Below are positions 56,824 to 64,000 of a stretch of DNA of 64,000 nt, piece by piece (position 1 is the stretch's first letter; every line of letters begins with the position of its first letter). The position numbers and the translations under genes are program-made. The notes under the pieces are model-generated. The model was not told where the DNA came from. It made no database searches and was given only the letters and a program-made list of their open reading frames with translations. Source of the DNA: Sphaerisporangium rubeum (lineage in GTDB: Bacteria > Actinomycetota > Actinomycetes > Streptosporangiales > Streptosporangiaceae); contig NZ_JACHIU010000001.1 of the NCBI RefSeq assembly GCF_014207705.1, forward strand, positions 2,968,501-3,032,500, given 5' to 3'.

Positions 56824-57045
56824 GTGCGCATCGATGACGAGCGCGATGCCCTTCGATGCGAGTCCTACTTTACCGGATCGGACGAGGTGTGGCCCGCCGT
56901 CCGGCGATGGATCGAACTCTAGCGGGTTCTCGGGGTCGGTGTGGCGATGGTTGCCCGGCGGAATCTTGGGTAGCGCGGGCAGGAAGCTTGGTGTGGGGTC
57001 GACGTTTGAGATCATGAGCGAGGTGAGGGTGAGTTCGGACGTTAT

Positions 57046-57065
57046 CCTGCCCGGATTCGGGCAGG
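57046..57065. promoter_or_regulatory. Inverted repeat upstream of the small gene at 57108
   Basis: CCTGCCC, 6 bases, then GGGCAGG lie about 43 bp before the GTG of the next gene, in the 284-bp gap after the tRNA genes. It may be an operator or a hairpin. The remainder of the gap should include the tRNA promoter on the minus strand, but no clear boxes stand out. Confidence 0.35.
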
Positions 57066-57107
57066 AATCTTGGCGTGGTCGTGTGTTCCTGCGTAGAGTC
57101 CTGGCCT

Positions 57108-57383
57108 GTGTCCACGACACGGCAGTCCTATGACGACCTGATCGCGCATCTCACCCGGACGACTTCGCTCGGGCCGGGGGAGGCGGCGCGAGTCGTGGCG
57201 GAGGTCGTGGCGTACTTCTCGGAGTCGACCGAGGAGTACGTGCGGCGCCGTCACGGCGAGATGAAGGCCCGAGGGCTCACCAACGAGCGGATCTTTCCCG
57301 GCATCGCCGCGGAACTGTCCACCCGCCGGGTCGCGGCACCGGAGCTGTCGCTGCGGCAACTGCGCCGCATCGTCTACGGGTAG
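57108..57383 (+). CDS. Small conserved protein upstream of glmS, function unknown
   Basis: A 91-residue helical protein (SYDDLIAHLTRTTSLGPGEA, YFSESTEEYVRRRHGEMKAR) ending LSLRQLRRIVYG. It starts with GTG; an in-frame ATG at 57075 would add 11 residues that include two Cys and look non-native. It is followed 18 bp later by glmS and is probably co-transcribed with it. I do not recognise a function. Confidence 0.8.
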   Translation: MSTTRQSYDDLIAHLTRTTSLGPGEAARVVAEVVAYFSESTEEYVRRRHGEMKARGLTNERIFPGIAAELSTRRVAAPELSLRQLRRIVYG

Positions 57384-57401
57384 CGCCAAGGAGTCGGAAA
57401 C

Positions 57402-59222
57402 ATGTGTGGAATCGTGGCGTACGTCGGTCCGAAGGACGCGGCGCCGATCCTGCTGGAGGGGTTGCAGCGCCTGGAGTACCGCGGTTACGACTCCGCAGGT
57501 CTCGTGGTGAGCAACAAGGGGCTCAAGGTCCGCAAGGTCAAGGGCCGCGTCGCCGACCTCGCGGCGGCCGTACCCGCCAGGTTCAAGGGCGGGACCGGCA
57601 TCGGTCACACCCGCTGGGCCACCCACGGCGTGCCGAACGACGTGAACGCGCACCCCCATCTGGACAACGCCGAGCGCATCGCGGTCGTGCACAACGGGAT
57701 CATCGAGAACGCCGACGAGCTGCGCGCCAAGCTGGTGGCCGACGGCGCGGTCTTCGTCTCCGAGACCGACACCGAGGTGCTGGCCCACCTGTTCGCGCGC
57801 ACCGTGCAGGACGCCGACTCGCTGGAGGAGGCGGTGCGCCGCGCGCTGAAGAGCATCGTCGGCACGTACGGCATCGCGGTGCTCGACGCGCAGCGGCCCG
57901 GTGAGATCGTGGTGGCGCGCAACGGCAGCCCCATCGTGCTCGGCATCGGCGAGAAGGAGATGTTCTGCGCCTCCGACGTCGCCGCGCTGGTCCGCTACAC
58001 CCGCCAGGTGGTGCACCTGGAGGACGGCGAGCTGGCCGTGCTCAAGGCCGACGGGTTCCACACGTTCACCATGGACGCGCGCGCCACGTCCAAGGAGCCG
58101 CTGACCGTCGACTGGGACGCCGGCCACTACGACACCGGCGGTTTCGAGCACTACCTGCTCAAGGAGATCTCCGACCAGCCCGAGTCGGTGGCGCGCACGC
58201 TGCGCGGCCGGCTGGACGACCGCTTCAACATCGCGCACCTCGGCGGCCTCAACCTCGACGCCAGGGAGACCCGCGCGTTCCGCCGCGTGAAGATCATCGG
58301 CTGTGGGTCGGCGTACTACGCCGGTCAGATCGGCGCGCAGCTCATCGAGGAGCTGGCCCGCATCCCCGCCGACGCCGAGCCCGCGTCGGAGTTCCGCTAC
58401 CGCAGCCCGGTCGTCGAGCACGACACGCTGTACGTCGCGGTCAGCCAGTCCGGCGAGACCTACGACACCCTCGCCGCGGTGCAGGAGCTGAAGCGCAAGG
58501 GAGGCCGGGTGCTCGGCGTCGTCAACGCGGTCGGCAGCGCCATCGCGCGCGAGGTCGACGGCGGCGTCTACCTGCACGCCGGTCCCGAGGTGTCGGTGGC
58601 CTCCACCAAGGCGTTCACCTCGACGGCCGTGGCGTTCGCGCTGATGGCGCTGCACTTCGGCCGCATCCACGACCTGTCCCCGGCCGACGGCCGCCGCATC
58701 GTGCAGGGCCTGCGCAAGCTGCCGGACCAGATCCAGGAGATCGTCAAACAGGGGGACGCCATCGAGGCGCTGGCCCGCAAGTACGCCACCAGCCCCGGCA
58801 TGATGTTCGTCGGCCGCGTGCGCGGCTACCCCGTGGCGAGGGAAGGCGCGCAGAAGCTCAAGGAGATCTCCTACGTGCACGCCGAGGCGTACCCGGCGAG
58901 CGAGCTGAAGCACGGCCCGCTGGCGCTGATCGGCCCGGAGATGCCGACGGTCGCGGTGGTCCCCGACGACGAGCTGCTGGACAAGAACCTCACCACGCTC
59001 GGCGAGATCCGCGCCAGAGGCGGCAAGGTGCTCATGGTCGGCCACCGCGTGCCGGACGGCGGCCTCGCCGAGGACGTCATCGTCGTGCCGAAGAACGAGG
59101 TCGAGCTGGACCCGATCCTGCTCGGCATCCCGCTGCAACTGCTGGCCTACCACGCCGCGGTGGCCCTGGAGCGCGACGTGGACAAGCCGCGCAACCTGGC
59201 CAAGAGCGTCACCGTGGAGTGA
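57402..59222 (+). CDS. glmS: Glutamine-fructose-6-phosphate aminotransferase
   Basis: A 606-residue enzyme making glucosamine-6-phosphate from fructose-6-phosphate and glutamine, the first step to UDP-GlcNAc and peptidoglycan. It opens MCGIVAYVG with the nucleophilic Cys2 of the glutaminase domain (GTGIGHTRWATHG, HNGIIENADELR follow), then has two SIS isomerase domains (IGCGSAYYAGQIGAQ, VAVSQSGETYDTLAAVQELK) and the canonical C-terminal DKPRNLAKSVTVE. Length is typical. AAGGAGTCGGAAAC precedes the ATG. Confidence 0.97.
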   Translation: MCGIVAYVGPKDAAPILLEGLQRLEYRGYDSAGLVVSNKGLKVRKVKGRVADLAAAVPARFKGGTGIGHTRWATHGVPNDVNAHPHLDNAERIAVVHNGIIENADELRAKLVADGAVFVSETDTEVLAHLFARTVQDADSLEEAVRRALKSIVGTYGIAVLDAQRPGEIVVARNGSPIVLGIGEKEMFCASDVAALVRYTRQVVHLEDGELAVLKADGFHTFTMDARATSKEPLTVDWDAGHYDTGGFEHYLLKEISDQPESVARTLRGRLDDRFNIAHLGGLNLDARETRAFRRVKIIGCGSAYYAGQIGAQLIEELARIPADAEPASEFRYRSPVVEHDTLYVAVSQSGETYDTLAAVQELKRKGGRVLGVVNAVGSAIAREVDGGVYLHAGPEVSVASTKAFTSTAVAFALMALHFGRIHDLSPADGRRIVQGLRKLPDQIQEIVKQGDAIEALARKYATSPGMMFVGRVRGYPVAREGAQKLKEISYVHAEAYPASELKHGPLALIGPEMPTVAVVPDDELLDKNLTTLGEIRARGGKVLMVGHRVPDGGLAEDVIVVPKNEVELDPILLGIPLQLLAYHAAVALERDVDKPRNLAKSVTVE

Positions 59223-59308
59223 TCCGCGCGGGCCACCGGAGGCGTCTGACGTCACAAATCGGACGTACCTCTGGTGGCCCCCCGGTGCGGGGACCGTACA
59301 GTCGTCAG

Positions 59309-60262
59309 GTGAGCAACCTGGAACAGCAGCCACGTGAGACCACGTGGAGCGGCGGGACCGAGGCCCTTGAGGGTCCCGTGCGCGAGCCGCTGACCGGCAG
59401 GGACGTCGTGCTCGGCGGCCCGAGAGGCATGAGGGTCACCCGCACGCTGCCGGACCGCGACCGCAGGATGGTCGGCGCGTGGTGCTTCGTCGACCACTAC
59501 GGCCCCGAGCGGGCCCTCATGCGGGTGCCGCCGCACCCGCACACCGGCCTGCAGACGGTGAGCTGGCTGCTGCGCGGCGAGGTGCTGCACCGCGACAGCC
59601 TCGGCAGCGAGCAGGTCATCACCCCCGGCCGGCTGAACCTGATGACCGCCGGCCGCGCGATCTCCCACTCGGAGGAGTCCACCGGCGACGGCGTGCTGCA
59701 CGGGGTGCAGCTGTGGGTGGCGCTGCCGGACGCGCACCGGCACACCGCGCCGGCGTTCGACCACCACCCCGATCTGCCGGTGGCGACCCGGCCGGGGGTC
59801 GAGGCGACCGTCGTCATGGGGGAGTTCGACGGCCTGGTCTCACCGGCGCGCACCTACACGCCGCTGGTGGCGGCCGAGCTGACGTTCGAGGACGGCGCGC
59901 AGGTGGTCTTCCCGGTGCGGCCGGACTTCGAGTACGCCGTGCTGGCCCTGTCCGGCGGCGTCGAGGCCGACGGGGTGACGCTCGACCCCGGCCCGTTGCT
60001 GTACCTCGGCACCGGCCGTACCGAGCTGGCCTTCCACGCGCCGACGCCGGCGCGGGTCCTGCTCATCGGCGGCGAGCCGTTCGAGGAGGAGCTGGTCATG
60101 TGGTGGAACTTCGTGGGCCGCAGCCACGAGGAGATCGAGCGGTTCCGCAAGGAGTGGTCGCAGGGCCAGGAGTTCGGCACCGTCGAGGGCTTCGACGGCG
60201 ACCCCCTCCCGGCCCCCGTCCTCCCCGCCACCCGCCTGCGGCCCCGGGGCCGCAGGCGCTGA
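59309..60262 (+). CDS. Pirin family protein
   Basis: A 317-residue bicupin. The N-terminal cupin holds the metal-binding motif PPHPHTGLQTVSWLLRGEV and the following MTAGRAISHSEESTG block. The C-terminal region has GEPFEEELVMWWNFVGRSHE, the pirin C-terminal signature. Bacterial pirins include quercetinase-like dioxygenases and regulators; the role here is unknown. GTG start at 59309. A 26-bp perfect palindrome spans its last codons. Confidence 0.92.
   Translation: MSNLEQQPRETTWSGGTEALEGPVREPLTGRDVVLGGPRGMRVTRTLPDRDRRMVGAWCFVDHYGPERALMRVPPHPHTGLQTVSWLLRGEVLHRDSLGSEQVITPGRLNLMTAGRAISHSEESTGDGVLHGVQLWVALPDAHRHTAPAFDHHPDLPVATRPGVEATVVMGEFDGLVSPARTYTPLVAAELTFEDGAQVVFPVRPDFEYAVLALSGGVEADGVTLDPGPLLYLGTGRTELAFHAPTPARVLLIGGEPFEEELVMWWNFVGRSHEEIERFRKEWSQGQEFGTVEGFDGDPLPAPVLPATRLRPRGRRR
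60233..60258. terminator. Perfect 26-bp palindrome at the pirin 3' end
   Basis: CGCCTGCGGCCCC followed by its exact complement overlaps the last codons of pirin. It could fold into an 11-bp GC stem and act as a terminator. Confidence 0.55.
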
Positions 60263-60366
60263 CACCACCCCGTTCTTCCGTCACGCGCCTGCGGCCTCCG
60301 GGGCCGCCGCCGCTCACACCACCTCCCGTCCTCTCCGCCGCTGACACCACCTCCCGTCCTCTCCGC
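60257..60366. repeat. 28-bp direct repeats after pirin
   Basis: Units 60311-60338 and 60339-60366 differ at one base (CGCTSACACCACCTCCCGTC and so on), and a degenerate third copy starts at 60257, overlapping the pirin stop. They lie in the 222-bp gap before the lipoprotein gene and appear to derive from duplication of the pirin 3' end. Confidence 0.7.
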
Positions 60367-60484
60367 CATGCCTGGGGCCCTCGCCGCCGTCCCAGCTCCG
60401 TCACTCCGCGCGGCCGGGTGGTCGCCGTGTGGGGTGGGGTCATATTGGGCATTTAGCCTGATATCGGGGGAAAGGACGTGATCT

Positions 60485-61456
60485 ATGCGTCGGCGGCAGT
60501 TCCTCGCGCTCGGCGCCGGTCTCGTCCCACTGGTCGCCGGCTGCGGAACCGTCCCCGGTCCCCGGGAACGCGCGCTCGCCGCCTCCACCATCGCGCTCGT
60601 GGTCCCCGGCCCGCAGGGGTGCGGCGCGGACCGTGCGGCCCGGTGCCTCGGTGGTCTGGCACGGCGTGAGGGCCTGGTGCGCGGTGTCCAGGTGGCCGAC
60701 CGGCCGGGGAGCGCGGCGCTGACCGAGTTCACCGGGACACGTACCGGGACGCGGCGCCTGCTGGTGGTGGAACTGGAGACCGTGGCGCTGGCGCGTGCGG
60801 GACGGCAGGCGCAGGCGTTCGCCGGGACCACCCCGCTGGCCCGGCTGTGCGGCGAGTGGGAGCTGATCGCGGTGCCGGCGGCGTCCGGCCTCGGGTCGTT
60901 CGGCGCGTTCGCCGACGCCATGCGGCGCGACCCGTCCTCGATGTCGGTCGCCGGCCGCGCCGAGGGAGGCGTGGACCACATCATGTTCGGCATGCTCGCG
61001 CAGAGCCTCGGCGTCGATCCGCGCCTGCCGCGCTACGTGGCCTGCCGGAGCTGCGACGACGCGGCAGGCGCGACGTCAGGCGGACTGGCGGACGCCGTGC
61101 TCGGCAGTCCGGCCGGACTGCGTCACCGGGTACGCGCGGGGGAGTTGCGCGTGCTCGCCGTGTCGGCCCCCGACCGGGTTCCGGGCCTGGACGCGCCGAC
61201 CCTGCTGGAGTGCGACACCCACCTGTACTGCGCCGACTGGCGGGCCCTGCTCGGCCCCGGCGACCTGCCGCCGGACGACAGGGACGCGCTCGTCGCCATG
61301 TGCAGGTCGGTCACCGCGACGGCGTCCTGGCGCGAGCACTGCCGCCGCAACGGCTGGACCTCGCTCTACCTGGACGGCGACGACTTCGGCCAGTGGCTGC
61401 GCGTCGAGTCGGCACGTCTCGGCCGGACCCTGGGGGATCTCGGGCTGCGCGCCTGA
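60485..61456 (+). CDS. TctC/Bug-type substrate-binding lipoprotein
   Basis: A 323-residue exported lipoprotein with signal MRRRQFLALGAGLVPL and lipobox LVAGC (Cys near 20). The mature part resembles tripartite tricarboxylate transporter receptors (SVAGRAEGGVDHIMFGMLA, ELRVLAVSAPDRVPGLDAPT). No TctA or TctB permease gene is adjacent, so it is an orphan receptor or has another role. The start is ATG 60485. Confidence 0.82.
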   Translation: MRRRQFLALGAGLVPLVAGCGTVPGPRERALAASTIALVVPGPQGCGADRAARCLGGLARREGLVRGVQVADRPGSAALTEFTGTRTGTRRLLVVELETVALARAGRQAQAFAGTTPLARLCGEWELIAVPAASGLGSFGAFADAMRRDPSSMSVAGRAEGGVDHIMFGMLAQSLGVDPRLPRYVACRSCDDAAGATSGGLADAVLGSPAGLRHRVRAGELRVLAVSAPDRVPGLDAPTLLECDTHLYCADWRALLGPGDLPPDDRDALVAMCRSVTATASWREHCRRNGWTSLYLDGDDFGQWLRVESARLGRTLGDLGLRA

Positions 61457-61610
61457 CTGTGTCAGGTGTTGTGCGCCTTCGTGGTAGTTGTGATGCTTCT
61501 CTGGTAGTCGACCACTCCCTGAGTGCTTCTTGGCCTCGCGGAGCGGTTAGGGTCCGTCCGGACCGGTTCCCGGAACACGGGACGACGGACACGACGAAGG
61601 AGCACGGCCG

Positions 61611-62729
61611 ATGTCCTCGGCAGTGAAATGGATGGTGCTGGTCGTCGCCGTACTGGCGGCGCTGGTGACGGTGGAGCTGCTCAGGCGGCTGCTCAGATCC
61701 CGCAGGGTGAACGGCAGGTTCTCCCTGGCGGGCCCCGTGGTCGAGCGCTGCACCTGGCCCGGGTTCGCCACCGCGGGCCTGGTGGCCTTCGAGATCGTGT
61801 ACGCACCCGGCATGTCCGGCCGGGTCCTCACGGCGGCGGTCGAGCAGACCACGGCCGTGCTGCTGATCGTCAGCTCCGCCTGGCTGATCATCCAGGCCGC
61901 GTACGCGGTCACCGACGTGGTGCTCGACCGGCTGCACTCCGTCGAAGGCGACCGCAACCGCAGGGCCCGCCGCATCCGCACCCAGATCACCCTTGTCCGC
62001 CGGGTCGCCGCCGCCGTCATCATCCTCATCTCCCTCGGCGCGATCATGTTCACCTTCCCCGCCGTGCGCGCGCTCGGCGCCGGCCTCATCGCCTCGGCCG
62101 GCGTCGCCGGTGTCGTCGCCGGCATCGCGGCGCAGTCGACGCTGAGCAACCTGATCGCCGGGCTGCAACTGGTGTTCAGCGACGCCATCAGGCTGGACGA
62201 CGTGGTCGTGGTGGACGACGAGTGGGGGAGGATCGAGGAACTCACCCTGACGTACGTGGTGCTGCGGCTGTGGGACGAGCGGCGGCTGATCCTGCCGGTG
62301 TCCTACTTCACCAGCACCCCGTTCGAGAACTGGACAAGGCACGGCAGCCGCGTCATCGGCCACGTGACGTTCAGCGTGGACTGGTCGGTGCCGGTGGCCG
62401 AACTGCGCGCCGAGCTGTACCGCGCGCTGCGCGAGCACCCCCTGTGGGACCAGAAGGACTGGACGCTGCAGGTCACCGGCGTGCAGCCGAGCGGCCTTGT
62501 GGAGCTGCGCGCGCTCATGAGCGCCTCGGACGCGCCGAGTGTGTGGGACCTCAAGTGCGACATGCGCGAGCACATGATCGACTACGTCCGCCGCAACCAC
62601 CCCGAGGCCCTGCCACGCCTGCGGGTGGAGAACGTCCAGGAATTCCCCCGGGTCGCCGGTGTCCGCGGCGTGCGCGCCACCGTGGCCTCCCACGACGGCC
62701 GGTCCGGGCCCGACGGCGACGACGGCTGA
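61611..62729 (+). CDS. MscS-family mechanosensitive channel
   Basis: A 372-residue membrane protein with about four predicted spans in its first 165 residues. The pore-lining and beta-domain signature is GVVAGIAAQSTLSNLIAGLQ followed by LVFSDAIRLDDVVVVDDEWG and the strand ENWTRHGSRVIGHVTFSVDW. It would open under membrane tension to release solutes. The start follows GAAGGAGCACGGCCG. The N-terminal helices are longer than in E. coli MscS. Confidence 0.92.
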   Translation: MSSAVKWMVLVVAVLAALVTVELLRRLLRSRRVNGRFSLAGPVVERCTWPGFATAGLVAFEIVYAPGMSGRVLTAAVEQTTAVLLIVSSAWLIIQAAYAVTDVVLDRLHSVEGDRNRRARRIRTQITLVRRVAAAVIILISLGAIMFTFPAVRALGAGLIASAGVAGVVAGIAAQSTLSNLIAGLQLVFSDAIRLDDVVVVDDEWGRIEELTLTYVVLRLWDERRLILPVSYFTSTPFENWTRHGSRVIGHVTFSVDWSVPVAELRAELYRALREHPLWDQKDWTLQVTGVQPSGLVELRALMSASDAPSVWDLKCDMREHMIDYVRRNHPEALPRLRVENVQEFPRVAGVRGVRATVASHDGRSGPDGDDG

Positions 62730-62765
62730 CCGCCGGGGTCACCGGGAATTACCGACGACCTCGAC

Positions 62766-62832
62766 CGGGGGGAACGCGGGAACGCGGGAACACGGGGAAC
62801 TCGGGGGAACTCGGGGAACACGGGGACACGGC
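62766..62832. repeat. Short tandem GGGAACNCG-type repeat between convergent genes
   Basis: About six imperfect copies of a 9-11 base unit such as GGGAACACG run between the MscS gene and the convergent membrane-protein gene. It is non-coding low-complexity sequence. Confidence 0.75.
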
Positions 62833-62847
62833 CCGGTCGCGGGCCGC

Positions 62848-64000
62848 TCAGGAGGCCGGGGGACGCAGCACGCGGGTGGCGCCGGCGATCAGCGCGGTGG
62901 CGAGGATCCAGCCGGAGGTGATGAGCAGGTTGGCCACCCACTGCGTCCACCCCACCGGCTCCCACGCGCCGCGCAGCTCGAACACGCTCACCGGCACGAG
63001 CAGGTCCAGGGTGTAGGGGAACGCGTGGAAGATCCGCCGTTCGTCCAGCCCCACCTGCGACGGCGGGTAGGCGGTGAAGACGGCCGTCCCGGCGGCGAGC
63101 AGCAGCGCGACCCACGCGCCTGCCAGCCACGGCCGGTAGCCGTACCCGACCGCGACGTCCAGCAGGTACCCCGCGACCTTGCTCGGCAGCCCGAGAGTGG
63201 CCCGCCTGGCCCGCTGCTTGGCGAGCAGCACCCGCCGCGCGTCCTGGTCGTGACCGATCCGCCGGTACCACGAGGCGAGCTGCTCGTACGGCTGCGGCCG
63301 GTAGCCGTCGGGATCGCGGCTCACCCAGTCCATCCGGTCGCGAAGCCGCGTACCCCCGCGCAGCGACTCGAAGGCGAAACCGTTGAGGCGCACGTGACCG
63401 GGGTAGGCGCCGGGCTGGTCCAGCAGCACCCCGATCCTGGAGTACCCGAGGTTCACCTCTCCCTCGATCCTCGCCGGCCGCAGGATCAGCTCGTCCACCT
63501 GCATGTGGCTGAGGTGCAGGCACCGGCCCGGCGCCGACAGCACGGCGTCGTGGAACGACAGCACCCCCGTCACCCTGGCGCCGCGCAACCGGACCGTCCC
63601 GTCGGCGGTGAACCCCTGGCTGAACTCGACGCTGGTGGCCTCCAGGTGGTCGGCGTAGACGGCGTGGTTCCCGGTTCCCCTGATCACCGCTCGCTGCAGG
63701 TACAGGCCGCTGTTGAACCGCGCGCCGATCAGCCGCAGGCCACCCTCGGTGCGCAGGTCCCGGCAGAACGCGCCGCCTTCCACGGTGAGCCCTCCGGCCC
63801 ACAGGGACCAGTGGTGCTGGTCCCAGCCCCGCTCGGCCCGCTCGGTCTCGCTGTACATGCGCCGCAGGTCGGCCTTGAAGCTCTCGCTGGAGGAGGCGTC
63901 GTTCTCCGGCGCGTACAGGTGGGAGTTGGCGAGGCGGAACTGGCCGGTGATGCGCGCGTTGTCCAGCCGCACCCCGGCGTGCACGGTGCAGGAGTCCAGC
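62848..64000 (-). CDS. Pentapeptide-repeat-like membrane protein, cut by the window edge
   Basis: The visible 384 codons have no stop up to base 64000, so the start lies outside the window. The N-terminal two thirds show repeated short beta-type units (ARITGQFRLANSHLYAPEN, ARVTGVLSFHDAVLS, ARIEGEVNLGYSRIGVLLD) like a right-handed beta-helix. The C-terminal third has three hydrophobic segments (WLAGAWVALLLAAGTAVFTA, VANLLITSGWILATALIAGA). The function is unknown. It is convergent with the MscS gene. Confidence 0.82.
   Translation of the reverse strand, partial: LDSCTVHAGVRLDNARITGQFRLANSHLYAPENDASSSESFKADLRRMYSETERAERGWDQHHWSLWAGGLTVEGGAFCRDLRTEGGLRLIGARFNSGLYLQRAVIRGTGNHAVYADHLEATSVEFSQGFTADGTVRLRGARVTGVLSFHDAVLSAPGRCLHLSHMQVDELILRPARIEGEVNLGYSRIGVLLDQPGAYPGHVRLNGFAFESLRGGTRLRDRMDWVSRDPDGYRPQPYEQLASWYRRIGHDQDARRVLLAKQRARRATLGLPSKVAGYLLDVAVGYGYRPWLAGAWVALLLAAGTAVFTAYPPSQVGLDERRIFHAFPYTLDLLVPVSVFELRGAWEPVGWTQWVANLLITSGWILATALIAGATRVLRPPAS

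Noticed and set aside
57042-59333. 763-codon open frame antisense to glmS
   Set aside because: Antisense shadow of an unambiguous glmS; composition is Val/Gly/Arg/Leu-rich without domain structure.

Overview
The window is chromosomal DNA from a high-GC, differentiating actinomycete. Support for this comes from the very high G+C, frequent GTG starts, ATGA-coupled operons, a XRE/DUF397/HATPase regulator set, a SARP regulator carrying TTA codons, and the actinobacterial hut gene order. Streptosporangiaceae or a relative is my best guess, but no rRNA is present to settle it.

Layout. (1) 0-5 kb: regulatory genes of the kind many actinomycetes carry in multiple copies (DUF574-type methyltransferase, two HATPase anti-sigma-like proteins, two XRE regulators, two DUF397 proteins). 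(2) 5-11.8 kb: RecD2-like helicase, DUF4916/NUDIX-like protein, DUF72 protein, secreted carboxylesterase, and a TetR gene with tandem palindromic operators. (3) 11.8-20 kb: histidine utilisation: hutU, an M20 amidohydrolase, hutF and hutI, with a divergent ammonia-lyase homologue that appears to lack the Ala-Ser-Gly MIO triad.

(4) 20.4-34.7 kb: a RiPP-type natural-product cluster that I do not recognise. Plus-strand arm: flavin-dependent tryptophan halogenase, flavin reductase, graspetide-type ATP-grasp ligase, SARP regulator. Minus-strand operon: eight tandem 39-46-residue precursor genes, a hairpin, then a radical SAM protein, prolyl oligopeptidase, glycosyltransferase and P450 (linked by ATGA overlaps) and an MFS exporter. 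All precursors share an acidic leader beginning MTEPxEAV, a conserved Pro, three variable residues, and a Trp-Cys-Gly-x-x-Gln core with a variable tail. The neat model is chlorination, cross-linking, oxidation and glycosylation of the core, cleavage after the conserved Pro, and export.

(5) 34.9-39.6 kb: a translationally coupled set (70-residue protein, class III cyclase/ATPase/TPR regulator, intracellular subtilisin, GAF protein) divergent from the precursors across an operator-like inverted repeat.

(6) 40-56 kb: an apparent conflict or defence island. A minus-strand operon (unknown protein, vWA-like lipoprotein, coiled-coil membrane protein, small radical SAM protein) lies opposite a plus-strand operon (Ser/Thr kinase with membrane segments, coiled-coil protein, Clp-type AAA+ ATPase, zinc-ribbon/FHA protein, TPR-CHAT protease). 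A convergent gene encodes a protein ending in a YwqJ-like deaminase domain, a candidate toxin effector. About 160 bp of imperfect direct repeat lie on both sides of the island.

(7) 56-64 kb: mostly housekeeping: TMEM175-like channel, tRNA-Val and tRNA-Gly, a small unknown gene, glmS, pirin, a TctC-like lipoprotein, an MscS channel, and a membrane protein cut by the window edge. I saw no insertion sequence, phage gene, CRISPR array or rRNA.
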